Assembly: GCA_002633005.1 (NCBI GenBank)
Contig: NMRA01000014.1
Span: 1,336,838 to 1,400,837, forward strand
DNA length: 64,000 nt
From: Phoronis australis
Taxonomy: Eukaryota > Phoronida > Phoronidae
Direction: 5' to 3'
Shown: piece by piece, positions 39,201 to 54,200 of the stretch
Layout of the letters: each line of letters begins with the position of its first letter
Numbering within the stretch: the first letter of the stretch is position 1
The notes under the pieces: model-generated
Databases searched by the model: none
What the model was told of the DNA's origin: nothing
The model's input: only the letters and a program-made list of their open reading frames with translations
Made by a program: the position numbers and the translations under genes

Positions 39201-42200
39201 AGGATAATTATGAAAATTGGCATGTATGCTCTTACTTAATGAAGAGGATGGCTGACGATTTTCTGACGCCTTCGACTTCTGTGGCGCCTTTTAGTGGCAG
39301 TTTTGTTTTTTCCGCCCATGGCTGTATCTCCTGTTCGTAGGATCTTTACTAAACTTAGCAAGTGTATTTATATGATGGTGACAACCGAAAATGATGACTT
39401 TCACACGGATCGAACTACCGGTGCACCCCCTAGTGGCAATTTTAGTTTTTTGCGTTCACCAGTCTGTATCTTTAAAAGTCCTCAACAGATTTTCATAAAA
39501 TTTTGAGTATATGCATCTATTGGTGGGATGATGCTATCATTCTGTTTTTGGATGGAATCGAGGTATTTTGTGCCACGTGGTGGTCATTTTTGCTGTTTTC
39601 AAATCTTGTATTTGATGTACACCCCTCAATCAACCAAATCATTCTAGGGATGGTTTTGAAAATTGGCATATATTTTTTCAGTGTGAAGAGGGCGTTTGAT
39701 GATGGTGACTGACTACTGTGGCACCTAGTGGTAGTTTTGTTTTGTTTTGCACCCATAGCTGTATCTCCAAAACTCACTACAGGATCTTTATTAAATTTAG
39801 TAAGTGAATTTATATGAAGATAACTGACGACGACTTTCAGGCAAATCGAACGGACACTGTGCCCACAAGTGGCAATTTCATTTTGTTCTGTAACAGTTTT
39901 CCTTTGTTTCTCTGGGGTTCCTTAACAGTTCTTTTATGAAATATGGCATGTTCCCGTTTTTTGATGGATTGTACGTTTTTACGCCATCTAGTGGCTTTTA
40001 TTATGATACAAATAAATAATGCTAAAAGCACACCATTTGCGATGCATTCGTGGGTGCATTTCAACACTTTGCGTTGCTCTTGTTCTTTGTAATTGTAACC
40101 TCGTTTTCAGTTCACCTTTATTCCAGCCACACTGTTGTACATTCCAAAGCTTATTAATTTTTTTTTGACCTTTCTCCTACTCCATCATTCACCTCACGGT
40201 TAGCTCGTTTTCCCGTTCTATACGATGCCTATTCATTGTTCTTGTCTTGGTTCTTCATATTTCCGGTGGCTCAGGGCAGTTTGCCCAGTCTCAACCTCCA
40301 CATTTTAACTTTGGATTCGATCCCCTCATTGTAAAGCCTCCTTTCCTCAGTTTGTCAGGTGCCACCCTCTCTTCTGGGCCCTGATCCATTTTTGAACTCG
40401 TCCCCCAATTGTTCTCCATCTCCCCCCGTTTCGTTTTCCTCCGGGTCGGAGGGAACGATCTCTCGTCCCCATCCGTCGATCCCATCCTTATTACTTGTTC
40501 CATTTACACCCTTGCCCTCCACATCCTTCTTGGCCAGGTTTTCAAACGTTTTCACGATGACGGTTTGTTCAATATTCGATACCACTCCCTCAGTACTGCC
40601 CTTTGCTCCTTACTCCATCACCACCCCTCCATATCCCTCTGGTCTCACTGTGGCGGCTTCTGTCGTGACCTTTTACATTTGTGTCATCGTGACTGTGTTC
40701 ATTTTAACCTGGCGGGCTTTCGTAAACAAGCCCTCAGTGTTTTTTATGTGCCCTCATATTTATATGTGGACGCATTATGCCGTCATCTCCGTCTGTCCGT
40801 CCGTCCGTACGGGCGGCGTCTGTCCGGCGTCCGTCCGGCGTCTGTCCGGCGTCCGCTGCTCTATCTCCAAAACCCTTTGACATATGTTCATGAAATTTGG
40901 CACATACGTTCCATTTATGAATGGGACGGCATGTGCGAACTTTCGGACGGATCCGACTACCGGTGTGCCCCCTAGTGGCTACTTTAGTTTTTTACGCTTA
41001 CCTTTGCATCTTCAAAAGTCCTGAACGGATTTTCATGAAATTTGTTATGTAGGCACCTATTAGTGAGGTGACGCTATCCTCCCGTTTTCAGATGGATTCG
41101 ACATAGTTTGCGCCACCTAGTGGCCATTTTTAGTGTTTTCGAGTCTGTTTTTTTGCGTCCACCCCTCTATCAACCAAACCGCTCAAAGAATGATTGTGAG
41201 TGAAAATTGGCATGTATATGCTTACTATGTAGAGGACGGTTGACGATGATTTTCCGACGATTTCGACTACTGTGGCGCCTCCTAGTGGCAGTTTTNNNNN
41301 NNNNNNNNNNNNNNNNNNNNNNNNNNNNNNNNNNNNNNNNNNNNNNNNNNNNNNNNNNNNNNNNNNNNNNNNNNNNNNNNNNNNNNNNNNNNNNNNNNNN
41401 NNNNNNNNNNNNNNNNNNNNNNNNNNNNNNNNNNNNNNNNNNNNNNNNNNNNNNNNNNNNNNNNNNNNNNNNNNNNNNNNNNNNNNNNNNNNNNNNNNNN
41501 NNNNNNNNNNNNNNNNNNNNNNNNNNNNNNNNNNNNNNNNNNNNNNNNNNNNNNNNNNNNNNNNNNNNNNNNTCTTCAGGTGTATACTTTGTGTTACTTC
41601 GTGACTATGGAGGAAAAGTTCCAAGTAGAAATTTGTTTCTGGCATTCTAATGCTGTGCTAATCTCGTATGTTGGTAAATTTGTTTTTAATTCTATGTTTC
41701 TGTGGTAATTTAAGCAACTGATGCATAGGATGTGCTTGTATTATGAAGATCACTCACATTTTGCCCCTAGCCTATTGAGGAGACAATGACCATGCCTTTC
41801 CATTTTGCAAAGTACAACATACTACATAATAATATGCCCTCTACTGGCCACTTTATGGTACCAATAAACAACCCTAGAAGGATACCGTATGCGGTGCAAT
41901 TGTGGGCGCATTTCAACGCTATGCGTTGCTCTTGTTTCCTTCGGGTTCCATAATGAAGAACGAAATCATTACCACATCTTGAACAGTTTTTTCTCTTAAG
42001 TAATGGTTCATCTTGTCTATTCCAGACTACAATCACTATGAGGGGTGCTTTAGAATACCAAATATCACCATGTCTTCACTCATCGCTCTCACAGATGATT
42101 CTTTAATGATGGACACTTGTCGAGATAACTGTCGAGTTCAAAGCAAGCACCTGAGTGCGCTCTATAACGGAAGCTGGTGTTTGTGCCTTGACTCTACAGA

Positions 42201-45200
42201 CTCTGTGGGGGGTGAAAAAATTGATGATGTCATGTGTAACGCGTCGTGCAGTGGTCAGGGTTCGTGGTGTGGAGGTCTGGTGGATGAGTTCAGTGTCTGG
42301 TGGACCTTCCGTAAGTATCATTGATACTATGTAGTTTGAGAGCAGCTAAGGTGATAATCTAATGATTATTGGCTGTACAGGGTTGATGTACTTATTGACT
42401 CTGTAACTCTGTGTAGTTGCTTTTTAATGGCTAAGTTATTTTTCATGACCTCTGTTATGACGAACAGAGCATCGAACAAAAAACGGACATGATCGTAACT
42501 GGCTCTCCAACAAATATATGTAATGTGACATGTTTGTTCAAAACTCATAATTGCAAATGGTCTGGTACAGACATGCGCAGGCTGCTGAAGTGGGCCCATT
42601 GCACTGATCGCCTGGAACCATTTTCATGCTATATTTAAAATATATATTGTTAAAGCCGAGCTGAGGAACTACAGATCTGACTCATGGGTTTAGTAGTGTT
42701 CCCAATGAGACTCGAACCCATGACCTTGAGTCAAGGAAGCGGAGACTTGACCCACTAGGTCACACTGCCTCCTCTCAAAATCCTACATTAAAACATGCTT
42801 TGTTGAGTGTGACTCCATCTGGTTCCTGTATCAGTTGCTGCCATGGTCTCTTCTCATATTTGTTCAATGTTCATCTATTCTAGTGAACTTAAGCCATCTA
42901 CTGCTCACTTAAACAAAGACCATGAAAATATTAAGCGTCGATTGTTTTTTACCATATATGGTCACCGAAGGAGTGAACAGTCAAAACACAAAACAATGAA
43001 AGCGATATACAGTACATATGCCGACAATTATCAGACATAATGTTCTGAAATCTCTCATCAGGACACCTGACCTCACCATTAGAGTAGCGATGGGCAAACA
43101 GTATTTTGATGAGATGATAGACATTTTCATTCATTCAGGTGAATTATGAGATATGAAAAAATTACGAATCATAACTGCAGGAACTTACTGTGATTTGTTT
43201 TCCAATGAAGCCAGGTGGCTTCAAACTACAGCTGAAGTTCCAGAAGTTACAATTAATATTTTTTTATATTTTAATTACTTTTGACATGCACTGTAAGCCA
43301 AGACCACTGTGCAATGGTGAAATGTAGATCACAAGTACAAAACCTCTGTTTGAGACACGGAGGAAGTTTCATATTCAAATGTTCTAAATTTCCGTGTCTA
43401 CCCTTTACTGAGATCATTTTACTGCAATAGCTATTTGTATGTTTACTTTGTATATCAGATGGCCATTACAGACTCCAACATTGCTATCAGTGGCTCAGTG
43501 TTACTGCACAGTTCCATACTGTTTGTACACAATACTGTTTCAGATGGCCACTACTCTAACATCACCATCTATGATTCCATATTACTGCCCAGTTCTGATA
43601 CTGTTTATTCATTAACTGTTTCAGATGGCCACTATTCCAACATCTCCATCAATGACTCGGCCATACTGCAAAGCTCTGATACTCTTCACATTCAGTATGT
43701 TGACATGAAAGGCAAGATCTGTCTAGACTACTGCCGGGGACTCAAGTATCGCTATGCCATCGCCCACATAACGGATTGCTATTGCACTCAGGCTATTGAT
43801 AATGCAACATCAGGTAGTGGAATGTACTCATGCTGTGGAGGCTAAACTACTAGTATTCCAAGTTGGTCTTTTATTGTCATGCCAGTAGAAAAACGAGGGC
43901 TATCAAAAATATGACTTTTATGATTTTCATGAAAAAAGTCAAAACTTTTAATTCATGAAATGAAAATGAAACAATATTTTAAAAAATATAACATTATTTT
44001 TAAGAGCTCATTTTGAATATTTGCTGAAAAAATGAATAATATGCTATTGATACCATTGTTTGCTATCAATGTACTTTTTTGCTTAATTTTACTAAAAAAC
44101 ATGGCTATGTTGTCCAGTTAATGGCAGATTGGCTAGAAGTTAAAAAAGCAAATTCTACAGAATTTTTTTCAGAAATTATGCTTTATATATTGCTAAGTTA
44201 AAATCTATAGTTTTGTACATATTCAGCTAAAAATACAAACTTGTCAATAAGGCCATACATAACCTTAAGATTGCAATTCCATCTAAAATGCAAAATATCA
44301 CAATGAAGAAGAAGAAAATGGTCTCTGTCAAAAACAACTTGATTAATCTCATTAATGAAATTGTTCTCAGTCATTGTGTTCCTTAACCATATCAGTCATG
44401 ATTTCTAGGCTTAAGAAAGAGGTGTTTTTGGTTCACACTAGAATTGTTTAAGTTGCCTGCTGTTGCTTGGAGTTGGCTGTCGTCGGGACTTCCAGGTGTT
44501 CTTAAACCAATCTCTCTCAAATAAAGAATAAACATGAGTTGACGTGGTTTGGAGGATCAGATATTGCAAAATGTTGATTTTGACACAGACTGAAACATTA
44601 TTTATAATGGTTTTAAATGTTCTAAATAACATCCTGTTAATTTCGAAATCTTGGTGTTATGAATGATAGTTACTAAGCAGACATCTGTTAGCAGTTACTT
44701 TCTCATTATAGTTGTCGGTGTTATGAATGACACATACAAAGCAGACGTCTGTCAGCAGTCTCTTTGTCCTGGAGAACGTGATGGCAATGTTGCTAAGGGC
44801 AACTGTGGCTCTTCCTCTTGTTACTTTGTTTATGTTGATGGTGAGTGGACATTATTGAAACCATCTTTAAAACCCGTACCAAAAACCTGTAATCCCTATA
44901 TATTAATGTCATAATTAACTGCAGCCAAGCATTTCTTGTTGTGTTAAATTGCTTCAGAAATAAATGCTCATCTGTAAAGGAGTGTGGTAACAATTATTTT
45001 AAAACAATGTGTCAGATGTTTGGCTGTGGGTTTGTTTAAAAGGTAGCTATGCTTTGAGATTGTGCGTAGATGGAGAGTGAATAATCAAATCCAGTAATTA
45101 ATTTATTATATGATAACCCCTAATTAGACAAATGAAACCTATTGTTAATTAAGTAATCAACTACAAAGAGTAACTATGGCAGCGCCCTCTTTAAAGATTA

Positions 45201-48200
45201 CTTTAATCAAACAACCAAGATGATCAAATGTCTTATCTGATATCCAAGCTAGGACTCTCCACTTGTTGGATGTCTGTCCTGTTGGTGAATCTTCGAACTA
45301 CACACACTGTATAGCGACAGTGTACTTGCTGGTCACCGTCTCTGGTGATGCAACACTTGCAGGCAATTTCTTCTACCTGCGACTCTTCTTGCTGGTCACA
45401 GTTTCTGGCTGATAACGCGCAACACTTCAGGTAGTATCTTACTACCCACAATGCAAGTGACAAGCTCTTAGTTAACTTCCTGTTCGTTAACCCTTGCCCT
45501 TGCCAAGATCCTTTCTAGAATCTTCCACGAGATGGCTCTGTCGTACAATTGCTTCTGTACACCGTAGCAGGTCTTTATGCTTCAACTACTATAGCGCATC
45601 TAATTATGTTGTTGATTTCAGCCCATAATATAACATTCTACTTATTTAGTGATTGGCTAATAAAAACCACATGATCATATCCACTCGTATTATTGGCTGT
45701 TACAATTTGTTCTCAGAATATTCTAGAATCTCTATAGTACTTTGACCCCAGAACCCAAAGTTGTAAACACCATCCAAAAATAGATTTTGACGTTAAAATA
45801 CATGTCAACAAGTCTGACCCCATAATTTAAAAGTACATATGCACAAATTTTGGGCAACTTAAAATGGATCTATTCTTACTAATTACTTAATCAATATTTA
45901 TTCTGACACAATGCTTGTTTTTTGGTTCAAACATTTAAATACCTCCCGTGCGACAAAAATATCTGCGTGAATTAAAAGAACTGTGCAACAAAAATGAATG
46001 TCTCCCTACAAGGAAAAGGAGAACGTGAATTATTTTATGTATTGACCCACCCATCTTGAAGGAGTGAAGGTAGGGTNCTCATTGTAGTTGTCGGTGTTAT
46101 GAATGACACATACAAAGCAGACGTCTGTCAGCAGTCTGTGTGTCCTGGAGAACGTGATGGCAATGTTGCTAAGGGCAACTGTGGCTCTTCCTCTTGTTAC
46201 TTTGTTTATGTTGATGGTGAGTGGACATTACTGAAACCATCTTTAAAACCCTTACCAAAAACCTGTAATCCCTATATATTAATGTCATAATTAACTGCAG
46301 CCAAGCATTTCTTGTTGTGTTAAATTGCTTCAGAAATAAGTGCTCATCTGTACAGGAGTGTGGTAACAATTATAATTTTAAAACAATGCTTGTTTTTTGG
46401 TTCAAACATTTGAGTACCTGCTGTGCGACAAAAATATCTGTGTGAATTCAGTAAAAGAACTGTGCAACAAAAATGAATGTCTCCCTACAAGGAAAAGGAG
46501 AACGTGAATTATTTTATGTATTGACCCACCCATCTTGAAGGAGTGAAGGTAGGGTGAGGCCAAGAAACAAAAATATTGACTGAGGAGTGAAGGTAGGGTG
46601 AGGCCAAGAAACAAAAATATTAACTGAGGAGTGACAGCAGTGGGAAGTGAATTATGGTCAACAACAAGATTACTGTCTAGTATTGCTGTAAAATATACAT
46701 ATACACGGATTGGATCACTATATTCTGACGTACTACTGATTTTACTCCGAGTCCGTTGTTAAACAGTCCTTAGCAAGAAGTAAAAGAGCCATGCCATTAA
46801 TCCTGCTTTGTCAGTGATTTCATTTTTTGACATTTTATTGTGCGCCAATTTGAACACTACTCTGAGTTGATGTCGCTGTTTCTTACCCTAATGTGATGCA
46901 CAAACCACAGTAATGTTGTCTGTAATGGTCTATATGGTGCGATGTTTGTTGCTACATGATTGACTGTACTTGGATCTTTGCAGTATTTCGACTGTTGTGT
47001 TGTTTTATAATGTTTTAGTAATGTGAAAAATTAATAATGAAACATTGAATTTTGTTTTTTGACATCGCCTTATTTATCATGTCAGAAGTGTACTCTAGCA
47101 GCAAGCTCCTCCCCTAAATTGTACAGTTAGTACTGTCATGAAAATTACAAAACTTGTGAATGGTCTCCAACACACAGGTCCTTGGCATTAATAAACTTTT
47201 GTAATGAAGATTGGTTATTTAGATGTTCATTTTTAGGATGTGAGAGTGTATACATGTAAAGCCTAGTATGTGCATACTTACCATCAGTTTTTGAATGACA
47301 AGCACACCATGTTGACATACTATTGTTCCTCACCTCTCTCTTTATAGAACCATTGACTGACGTCACACCTTTTTTAGCTTGGTAATGATACTCCTCACCC
47401 CCCTATCTGTAAACTCCTTGATTGACACCACACTGTGTTACCATGCTAATGTACCTCACCCTTCTCTTAACAGACCCTTCGTGACAACCAAACCATGTTA
47501 GCGTACCTGTTCCTCACCTCTCTCTATGGACCCCCTACCATTCCCCTCTAGGCCCCTTGAACGACCAGCTTACCATGTTGAAACACAACTGTTCTCTTCT
47601 AGAACCCTACCCCATTCGTGGCAGGGGACGATGCAGCGACTACTACAATACAGGCAATTACATGCACTCCACCTACTTGTCAGATAGAACAGACGGTGTC
47701 TCAACGTACAGATATTGCAATATGAAAGGTAGGTGGCTCTGCCTCCTTCAGAAGTTATGCAGTCAATACAACTCCTTGATGTTCTGGACATTGCTCCTTT
47801 CACTCACCGAGCATGTAATAAGTTACCTTCTTCGTGATGTTTACTATTTGTTATTGCAGACAACATGAAATCATAGAGTGTTTTCTACTGCTGTCCATTT
47901 ATGTTACTATGCTTTGAACCATGTTGTAGTGTTCTTGATAAGTTTGCACATGACTATTTATTCTCATTCTCCTAAAAAATCAACTTTCATTTCATGCTTA
48001 CATTATACATAATACGTGGGTGAACTTTGCAATCCTTTGTTGCTGTTTTATTCCATCTCTTAATTTATGTGCCAAACTGCTCAAAGGATCATTTTGAAAG
48101 CGGAATTGTGTTCCTGTTGAATAGGCTGTGGCTGATGTTGATTTTTGGTATGACAGTTGCACTCCCTAGTGTTGATTTTGTCTTTTTATGTCCGTGGCTG

Positions 48201-51200
48201 TATCTGCTTTATTCTTTGCTGGATCTTAGTGTTCTATAAATATGACAATGGCTGCCCATGACTTACTACTGCTGTGGCCGCAGTGTAAATTTTGAATGTT
48301 TACCTCAGTCTGTATCTTTTTCGAATTCTTTGGCGTATTTTCATGAAATTTGGCAACAGCGCCTTTCCATTTTCTGGTTGATTTGACGTATTCTGCAATA
48401 TGTAGTGGCCATTTTTACTGTCACCTGCCTCTGTATGAGCCAAATTGTTTGGCAGATGTGTTTCTGCTGAGAAAAACACGACTGACTTGGATTTTCAGAT
48501 TGTCGAAGTACTGTGGTGCCTCCTCATGACATTTTTGCATTTACCGAAAGATTCCGCACCGACGAATACCAGTAAAGACAACAATGTTTCTTAAATGTAG
48601 CGATATGTTTCAGCGGTAAAGCATCCAGCATTGTCAAGCTTTATACAGAGAATGGATGCCAGGATGCCTACCGGTGCAATACACAGACAATTTCAAATCA
48701 CGCAAAAATACCAGAGCAGGATTTGCTGGCAATCAGCGAATCACAACTCTGTAACAATGTCAATGACTCATGGGCAACCTGTGCATTGAGTGAGGACGTT
48801 TCTGAAAAGCGAATTTGAATGGCTTCACACAGTTTCTAGCTATAGCGATTCTCTGAATTAAGCTTGGCAATGGTGAATGTTTTACCATTGAAACATGTCG
48901 ATACATTTTAGAAATGTCTTTATTCAAACAAATTTTTGCATTTACGGTTGTGTCAATGTCCTTGGTAAGATCGTTTGGCAATTGTATTCCTATTAACTTG
49001 AAACAGGTATATAGATCAGATTAAAAGAGTTTATTTTTTCCATGTTTGCCTTTGTAATCTTTGAAGTTCCTTGATGAATTGTTATGAAATTTAGCAAACG
49101 GTTTTCTGTTTGGGAATCGATGTCACCTTCCCAATTTCGGACAAGTTTGATCTATTGTGCAATGTCTTATGGCCATTTTTATGGTACTAATAAACACCCC
49201 TAGAATCGTACCATTAGCAGATCAGTTCTGGGTGCACTTTATCTCTCTGTATTTCTTTTGCCTTAAAATTTGGCTATTAGTTTTCTAGTAGGGAGGCGAT
49301 GACACCTTCCCATTCTCAGATGGGTTTGACACATTCTGCGCCATCTACTGGCCATTTTCATGATATAAATTAACACCCATGAGAGCATACTGTTTGGGGT
49401 TCTATCGTGGATCATTTCAGTGTTATGCATACTCTTTTCCATTCTCTTATAAAGAAACATGATGGCTTTCATTGATAAAGGGTATGTTTGAAAAGGAAGC
49501 TTGTTTCACCCGACGGAAAGCGTATTTGCTATTAAGCGTTTTTGAAATCAAGGAAACTTTAATTTAAATTTTAATAATTTTTAAATCGAATGTTATTTGG
49601 ATTTGCATGTGCTTTCAATTCTTAGCTGACAATGAATTACATTGTTTATTAATGCTAACTTAGATTTCATTAATGATATTAATAGTTACACTGCACAAAC
49701 CATGAAGCTTCTTTGTTCTGGAATAACATCCTGATACTAGAGACACTACTGAATTATTCAACCAAGTGTATATCTCATGGCACTCAGCATTTTTTGTTTA
49801 GGCCCGCAGATAATTTAATGTAAAGGGCAGATTAGTCTTAACATATATCCAAGGGACAGAAACACAATCAGAAACAATACACCAAAGCTTGTTTTAATAA
49901 TCCATGAAGGAATAGATGAAAGCTATAATTGTTTAAGTGTTGCATATATTTTCCAGTTAGACATGTGTTGTGGATCAGGGTGGCTTTCAGGGTGCCGGCA
50001 GACCCTCTTTGTAAAACTGAAAGTCCTGCTTTTGTTATATATTTCAATTATAAGTTGCAGTCTTGTTTCCATATTAGATGCCTGTCCTCATGTGCGCTGT
50101 ATTGTGTTATGGCCTTCCGCATCTGACGAGGCTTGCCATTACTTTGCTCCTGATATTTTCATCTATTTTTCGTTTGTACTATTATTGTGGGGGTTATGTT
50201 CTTACTTTGTAGGAAATTTTTTGGCCATACTTTTTTATTTTACGTGCGTCATATTTCATTTAAAAGGAGTATAGTCGGTGGTGTTATCATATGGGAGTAT
50301 GCTTATATTTTATACACATCCGACTTACACTAAAACACTTTGAGAAACATACACACTCTGTTAAGAATATCCTCAAGCCCGGTGCATGACGTAGACCTCG
50401 TTTTATATTTTCTGAAGGAAATTTGAACTTGACACACTTGTTTCATAGTTAGTATAGGTAATAGTCAGCTATAACACGCTCTCATTTTGAGAACCAGTTT
50501 TCTCCACCGAATAATCCCAAACTGGTTCTCAACCTGTGTGCACGTAACCATTATATCTGACTTACTTTACTCGTTAGTGTATACAGCTCTCAGAAAACCC
50601 GTTTGTTCGCAATCCACTTGTTCCAATGTCTTATTGAACGCGTGCCTCTTTCTTCAGCGGTTCAATGTGTTTTTCTCTGTCTTTCAGATAACAGTGTGTG
50701 TGAGGATGGCTGGGTGGGTTACAAAGACAGCTGTTACAACTTCACTGTTACCACGGAGATGAACTTCACTGAGGCCATGGATTACTGCGCTCTACACCAG
50801 TCTATGCTGGTCTCCATAGCAACGCCTCAAGAACACTCATTCCTGCAAGATGCCATAAAACGTGAGTACCAAGTTGTGGTTGTGTTTTTTAAGTTAAAAA
50901 TCAGTTTTTGTTTCTGCTCTCTAGTTTTGGTTTGCATTCAGTGTTCATTGGTTACAAATTGCGAAGCATTACTAAGTAATGTTTTTTATGATCGACATAT
51001 GTCCCGAATGATATATGGTAGTTTGTGCATCGCAAGCTCGTTACCAGAGATGAAACCAAGACATGGGTAGTCGATATAAGGTCATTTATTATGACTAATA
51101 CAATTACAAGTAAGGTCATTTATATGACACATACAATTATAAGTAATGACTAATACAATACCAGTAATATAGATAGTGACTAATCATTTAGTAAGGTAAA

Positions 51201-54200
51201 AAATACTAATCTCTTGCAAGATGGGCAAATAAAAAGTGCCACAAGAGATGTAGTAAGACAGCTCATGTTTTAAAGTGGATGTCATTCGGGAGTGATCTGT
51301 CTTGTATAGCTGTGCATATATGTTCTGGTTGAACTGAATTCTGTTTCAGAGTGTTTTCTTTGTTCGTTATTCTAAATATGGTACTTAGGTAGTAGTGGGT
51401 TTCTCCTCCCCTTCCCTCCTGCCTCTATCCCGTTGCCTTCCTCCTCGTGCCCCCTCCCCCTTCCCTCTCTTTCCAGCATCCCTCCCTTTTTTATTTCTGG
51501 ATGAAAGTGTACCACCAGTGAGCTTTTTATTGGGTTCTAATTTAAATCCTCTCATTTGTTCCATTTCCAGGTCGTAACTCGCTGTATGCCCCGAGCTCAT
51601 ATTACCTGGGTTTCTTTGATCACCACCAGGTGTCGCGTTTCACCTGGGTTGATGGTAGCCTAGTCACTTACACCAACTTCTTCCCAGGCGCTCCATCAGA
51701 CTCGACAAAGCGGTGTGCAGTACTCACTAATGTAGACAATCAGTACACTTTCGGCAAATACCAGTGGAAGGAAGTGGACTGCTCAAGCCGAGACATTTCT
51801 GTTATTTGCAAGAAAAATAAAGGTAAAGGTGGATTACAAACTGTTTGTTTTGGAATCTAGCAGGCAGAGTATGCAGGAAGAACAATTAATATGCTTGTAA
51901 CAAAGTTGATTTACAGTTTTGAACACCCAAATAGGGTTTGTGATGACTTCGGAATGATATGTTATAACCCTGTGAATGTTGTATCTGACTGTGTTCATTA
52001 AAACACAAAGTGTTGAAAGATCAATTTGCATTAGAGAAAAATGTCCCTGAACACAGATTAAAGTTTATGATTTAAACTTATGGGGCTAACTATCACAATA
52101 TGTAGCATTAAAGTGATACAGGACCTTATTGGTAAGACTGTATATTAAGCCAAAATATCTACAAAACCATAGAATTTAACTGTTGACTTGATACCAAACT
52201 GTCATTAATAAGCTTGCGTGACCATGCTTTTTTTGGAAAAGTTATACAAATAAAAAATTTTCATTCATGTCAAAACAAGAGGATCAACTACATATGATTT
52301 ACCAATTTCCATATTATGTAAATTTCAAGATAAAATCTCGAAAGCTCTATTAGTTATAGTTCTCTAAATTATTGTTTCGAAAGTTTGTCACAAAAGTCAT
52401 ATAAGTCCTGTTTTTTGTATAGTCCCTCTTGCAAAATTGTGACACTTTAAATAACAATTTCTAACAATGTCTTGAAGATCAGCGCGTAAAGCATGATATC
52501 TGAAAGTTTCTTGTGAATTCGTTCAGCTGCTTCTGAGATATGATATTCCAAACTTAACCAAAATCTTATGTTATTCTAGGGACGTTCTACATAATCGTTA
52601 AAAAATCTTCATTCGTGAGTTTATGTATGACCTTATCAACAAGTCTGTGAATTTATCCAAATACCTAAAAAATTATTAATTTTAACCTGGTGAAAGTACA
52701 GTTTTTCGAAATGTAGAAAACCTTTGGAATTTGATTTTTGACTTATTACAATCTGACATTAATTATATTAAGTTTCCATGCCTTTTTAGCAAAAAAGAAA
52801 GATACATTGATAGCAAAACAACAATTTCATTAAAATGATCAAACTTCATTTGATGGATGAAATATTAAAAATGAAGGATATTGTTTTCTAAATTGTCATT
52901 TTGTTTTCGTTTAATGCACCTTTTGAGCTTTTTGCTGTAAACCATAAAAGTCCTGCTTTGCGGTATCCCCTCATGCAAACATGGATCATCGTAAAAACAA
53001 TTCATAAACCATTTTTGGAAAACACTTTGTGAAGCCATTTTTGAGAATCGTTCTTAATTTGAACAAATTTTTATTTTTTCTAGCATCCTGTATCAACTTG
53101 AAACTTTTTTGTTTATTCCACATTTCTTGAACTTTTGTTGTGAAGCCTTACAGGGTTTGATTGTCTTGGCGATCTCAGTATCTGACCAACAATGTGTTGC
53201 ATGTTCTAGTTATGCAAAAATTCAACAGCTAGGATATTGTTTTAGAAATTTTTTAAAAAGAACATTATGTGTTTGTTTTTTGCATTATTAAATTCACACA
53301 CGACTGAGCTGTTAACAGAAGCTATTAGATCGTCATTTTGCATAATATTTTGTTCAATGTAAGTGAAAAAAAGGTGTGTTTGGACTACTTGAGACTGCCC
53401 TGACGTGCTGCTTACATGATTTAATAATACTCTGTTTACTGTTAGTTGTGCCATGCATGAATTTTACAAGTCATTCAGTTGAATTTTCAAATGTCTTTAG
53501 TTCCCTTATTTTTCACTGGTCAGTTTAGATTGCAATCTTTCAACAACAGTGTCTTTTTTATCGCCTGCAACAATTCCTTGTCATCAGTGTGGCCTCTCCT
53601 GTTGTAGGTTACCTCGGTTGTTTCAATAGACTCAGCAATGGCACATTCTACCTCAACTCTAAAGACATGACTATAGCCTACTGCATAGAGACGTGTCGTA
53701 GGGAGAATGGATCCTATGCTGCTCTCATGGGGTCCATGTGTTACTGTGATGATGAACGGTTGACACTGTTCAACATATCCAACAAACTGAACATGCTCAA
53801 GTGCTCACTTGCCTGCCCTCGTAACATAGGCCAGCGCTGCGGTGGACCGGATGATGTCATATCTGTTTTCAACATTGGTTTGTATCGCCTTTTCATGCAG
53901 CCACTTTTATACATACGTGGGTGCATATTGCCATCATCTTTGTCTGGGCATGCGGGTGCTACTGTATCTCCTAAACCCCTTGCAAGATCTTGAAGAAATT
54001 TGGCAGATGTTTTCTTATCAATGAAACTTGACAGATGTCGATGAGTTTTGAGCTGATTTGACTGCTGCTGCCCCTAGTGGCAATTTTTTGTTTTTATTTT
54101 TGGCTCAGAGTGCCTTGATGGATTTTCATGAAGTTGTGCAATAGATTTATATTAAGGAGAAGGATAAAAGATGGATTTTACATATTTTGGACCGCCAAGT

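Larger units (their letters stand above)
35489..42025 (+). other. 6.5-kb intron (or possible gene break) full of repeats and one N gap
   Basis: It contains a SINE, fold-back elements, family-4 DNA, a large inverted repeat, two family-1 copies and 277 Ns. I looked for a stop-bearing terminal exon after the CCPs and a new signal-peptide exon before 42026 and saw neither. Phases on both sides are compatible, so an intron is the simpler reading. Confidence 0.5.
47729..50687 (+). other. intron 27 (3 kb), largely old family-1 repeat
   Basis: About 48030-49440 carries decayed family-1 pieces (TTTTCATGAAATTTGGCAA, two separate 3' ends near 49190-49230 and 49370-49420). A family-5 MITE lies at 50463-50562. 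No phase-compatible exon was found. Confidence 0.5.

Noticed and set aside
41130-41650. Open frames across the N gap
   Set aside because: They consist mostly of unknown bases within a family-1 repeat.
48561-48790. A possible exon after GATATGTTTCAG near 48616
   Set aside because: The phase-1 frame meets stops early and no module pattern appears; it lies in decayed repeat DNA.
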